Source: Chloroflexi bacterium RBG_16_70_13
GTDB taxonomy: Bacteria > Chloroflexota > Limnocylindria > Limnocylindrales > CSP1-4
DNA: 6,421 bases
Reading direction: 5' to 3'
Assembly: GCA_001795245.1 (NCBI GenBank)
Contig: MGOD01000021.1
Coordinates: 1 to 6,421, forward strand
Part shown: one piece after another, positions 4,899-6,421 of the stretch
Layout: each line of letters begins with the position of its first letter
Numbering within the stretch: the stretch's first letter is position 1
Translations under genes and position numbers: made by a program
The notes under the pieces: model-generated
Database searches by the model: none
What the model saw: only the letters and a program-made list of their open reading frames with translations
What the model was told of the DNA's origin: nothing

Positions 4899-6421
4899 TC
4901 ACCAGTCCAGGGTGTTCTTCGAGGCGGCCCAGACCTGGCCCATGACGACGGCCCCGGAGCCGGCCGGGTCCATGAAGTTGGGCTGGGCCCGGTCGAGGAT
5001 GAGGTGCGGCCGCATCCGGACCTGGACGAGCTCGGCGCCCGAGAACGTCAGCTCCAGGGTGATGCCCTCCATCGTCGGCTCCGACCAGGTCTGGTCGAAG
5101 ACGAAGTTGCCGAGGGCGTACCAGATCGGCTTGCCCTTGTAGACCTCGATGCCGGCGGCCCAGTGCGCGTGGTTGCCGATGACCATGTCGGCCCCGGCGT
5201 CGATCGCCGCCTGGGCCAGCTTCCGCTGGCCGGCGAAGGGCGTCGGGTCGTACTCCGCGCCCCAGTGCGGGAAGACGATCACGAGATCAGCGCCGGCAGC
5301 CCGCGCCGCGGCCACGTCCACCCGGACGTTCTCCACCGTCAGCGGCGCGCTGCCAGCTCGCTCAGCACCGGCGAAGGAGCCGCCGGCGATCGTGTCGTAG
5401 CCGAGGACCGCGACGGTCGCCCCGCCGGCCTCGAGGAGGGCGGGAGTGCGCGCCGCCGCCAGGTTCGCGCCCGCGCCGCTGTGCGCGATCCCGAAGCCGT
5501 CGAGGGCTTCGATCGTCTCGAGGATTCCCCGCGCCCCGGCGTCCCGGATGTGGTTGTTGCCGAGGGAGACATAGTCCAGGCCGGCGTTGACCAACCCCTC
5601 GATGTAGGCCGGGTTGGCGCTGAAGACCGTGCCATGGTCGTGGAAACGGAACGCTTTCGGAGCGGGGTTCTCGAAGTTGGCGATCGCGATGTCGGCGCCC
5701 GTCAGGAGCGCGCGCATCGCCCCCTCGCCGCCCGTCCGCTCCGTCCGCGGCAGGTCCCAGCCGAAGACCGAGCAATCCTTGCATCGCGAGGTGATCTTCA
5801 CCGTCCCGCCGTCCCACGGGAAGTCGACGCCGCGGGCCGAGCCCCGGATGGCCAGCGACACCCCGCGGTCGAGGAGGATGTCCCCGCCGGCGACGAGGGT
5901 CCAGGCGGTCGCGGGGTCATAGCGGGGCGCAGGCACCGCCTGAGGTTGGCCGGGCTCGAAGGTGAACGTCGCGTGCAGCGGCCAGTCGTCGGAGGTCGCG
6001 ACGCGGTCGACGCCGAACAGGAAGGTGCCGTCGAAGCCGAGCACCTTGAGGCTCGGGTCGACGTCGTCCGCGAGGACGAACCCGAGCCGCTTGCGGCTGG
6101 CGACGAGGTCCGCCCGGAGGGTCGCGACGTCGGCGACGACGACGAACGTCGCCCTCGCGCCCGGATGGCCGAGGCCGAGCGCCTCGACGACCTTGAACTG
6201 CTGGGCCGCGACGACCACGACGGCGTCGTAGCGGTCCGACGTCCCGGCCAGCACGGCCGCCACCTCGGCGGCAGAGGTCTCCGTCCACGGAGCCCGGAAG
6301 TCGGTGACCGGGACGAGCGGGCGCCGCAGGAGGATCGGGGTCGGCGCGGGCGTCGGGGGCAGGGTCGGCTCGACCGTCGGGGACGGTGACTGGGTCGGGA
6401 TCGGAGATGGCGTCGGGGATG
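4899..6421 (-). CDS. CapA-family (PGA_cap) metallophosphatase-fold protein, 5' end outside window
   Basis: The minus-strand frame is open to the right edge and gives 506 residues ending in TLDW. Residues 1-28 are a Ser/Pro/Thr-rich linker, and residues about 29-165 form a domain I cannot name. The CapA domain then follows: AGGDILLD with Asp180, ANFENP (247-252), LGNNH (286-290), HWGAEY (385-390), GNHAHW (415-420) and YALGNFVFD (434-442). These are the metal- and phosphate-site motifs of the CapA/PgsA family, related to metallophosphatases. Named members act outside the membrane in poly-gamma-glutamate capsule synthesis, but most relatives are uncharacterised and no capB or capC gene is visible here. 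The linker implies a signal or lipoprotein anchor upstream of the window and an extracytoplasmic domain. A GTG at 6263 could be taken for a start but would cut into the continuous frame. Odd: about 68 residues separate Asp180 from Asn248, more than usual, and this insert carries CKDC (213-216). Confidence 0.9.
   Translation of the reverse strand, partial: SPTPSPIPTQSPSPTVEPTLPPTPAPTPILLRRPLVPVTDFRAPWTETSAAEVAAVLAGTSDRYDAVVVVAAQQFKVVEALGLGHPGARATFVVVADVATLRADLVASRKRLGFVLADDVDPSLKVLGFDGTFLFGVDRVATSDDWPLHATFTFEPGQPQAVPAPRYDPATAWTLVAGGDILLDRGVSLAIRGSARGVDFPWDGGTVKITSRCKDCSVFGWDLPRTERTGGEGAMRALLTGADIAIANFENPAPKAFRFHDHGTVFSANPAYIEGLVNAGLDYVSLGNNHIRDAGARGILETIEALDGFGIAHSGAGANLAAARTPALLEAGGATVAVLGYDTIAGGSFAGAERAGSAPLTVENVRVDVAAARAAGADLVIVFPHWGAEYDPTPFAGQRKLAQAAIDAGADMVIGNHAHWAAGIEVYKGKPIWYALGNFVFDQTWSEPTMEGITLELTFSGAELVQVRMRPHLILDRAQPNFMDPAGSGAVVMGQVWAASKNTLDW
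6336..6421 (-). repeat. Low-complexity Pro/Thr/Ser linker codons in the CapA gene
   Basis: The first 28 visible residues of the CapA-type protein are built almost wholly of Pro, Thr and Ser, with PTP and PSP units. Such linkers typically join a membrane anchor to an exported domain, and they are frequent in Chloroflexota surface proteins. The DNA is accordingly repetitive, with recurring GTCGG and GGGAT-like words on the plus strand. It continues past the window edge. Confidence 0.75.

Noticed and set aside
6263..6263. GTG as the start of the CapA gene
   Set aside because: The frame continues upstream through a well-formed Pro/Thr/Ser linker to the window edge, so the true start is outside.
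4569..6389. A 606-codon plus-strand frame antisense to the CapA gene
   Set aside because: It is Arg/Asp/Gly/Val-biased low-quality sequence mirroring a well-supported gene; a typical artefact of high GC content.

Overview
The window is very GC-rich, with codons that end mostly in G or C, six recognisable protein genes and two that I cannot assign to a function. It looks like a chromosomal fragment from a high-GC free-living bacterium. The Ser/Pro/Thr-rich linker before a CapA-type domain, a FabI/FabL-like SDR, a DinB-fold protein and an MshB/Mca-like deacetylase together fit a soil or freshwater Chloroflexota (Limnocylindria-like) or an Actinomycetota. This is inference from style and gene content; there is no rRNA or other marker to fix the phylum.

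Left block (1-1386, minus strand). A tight operon reads right to left: an enoyl-ACP-reductase-like SDR (565-1386), a 59-residue two-helix membrane protein (383-562, two bases after the SDR stop), and a DinB-family protein (1-386). The DinB gene starts with GTG inside a GTGA overlap with the small gene's stop and runs off the left edge. A 123-base divergent region (1387-1509) separates this operon from a GNAT acetyltransferase with AAC(6')-like features (1510-2040, plus strand).

Middle block (2041-4291). A CaiB/BaiF class III CoA-transferase (2054-3286, minus) converges on the GNAT gene with only 13 bases between stops. It diverges from a PIG-L deacetylase of the MshB/Mca type (3347-4291, plus). 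The 60-base divergent gap carries a TAnnnT hexamer 6-8 bases before each start codon and no clear Shine-Dalgarno, which suggests leaderless transcripts in both directions.

Right block (4292-6421). A compositionally softer 180-base spacer with repeats and hairpins is followed by an orphan 131-residue acidic protein (4472-4867, minus) whose codon usage differs from its neighbours. Next comes a CapA-type metallophosphatase (4899 to beyond the right edge, minus), with a Pro/Thr/Ser linker and an unusual CxxC insertion.

No mobile element, CRISPR array, tRNA or rRNA could be supported, and I see no clear new multigene system. The most unusual points are the orphan gene with a perfect hairpin over its stop codon, the twin leaderless-type promoters, the CxxC-bearing CapA protein, and the coupled SDR / mini-membrane protein / DinB operon.
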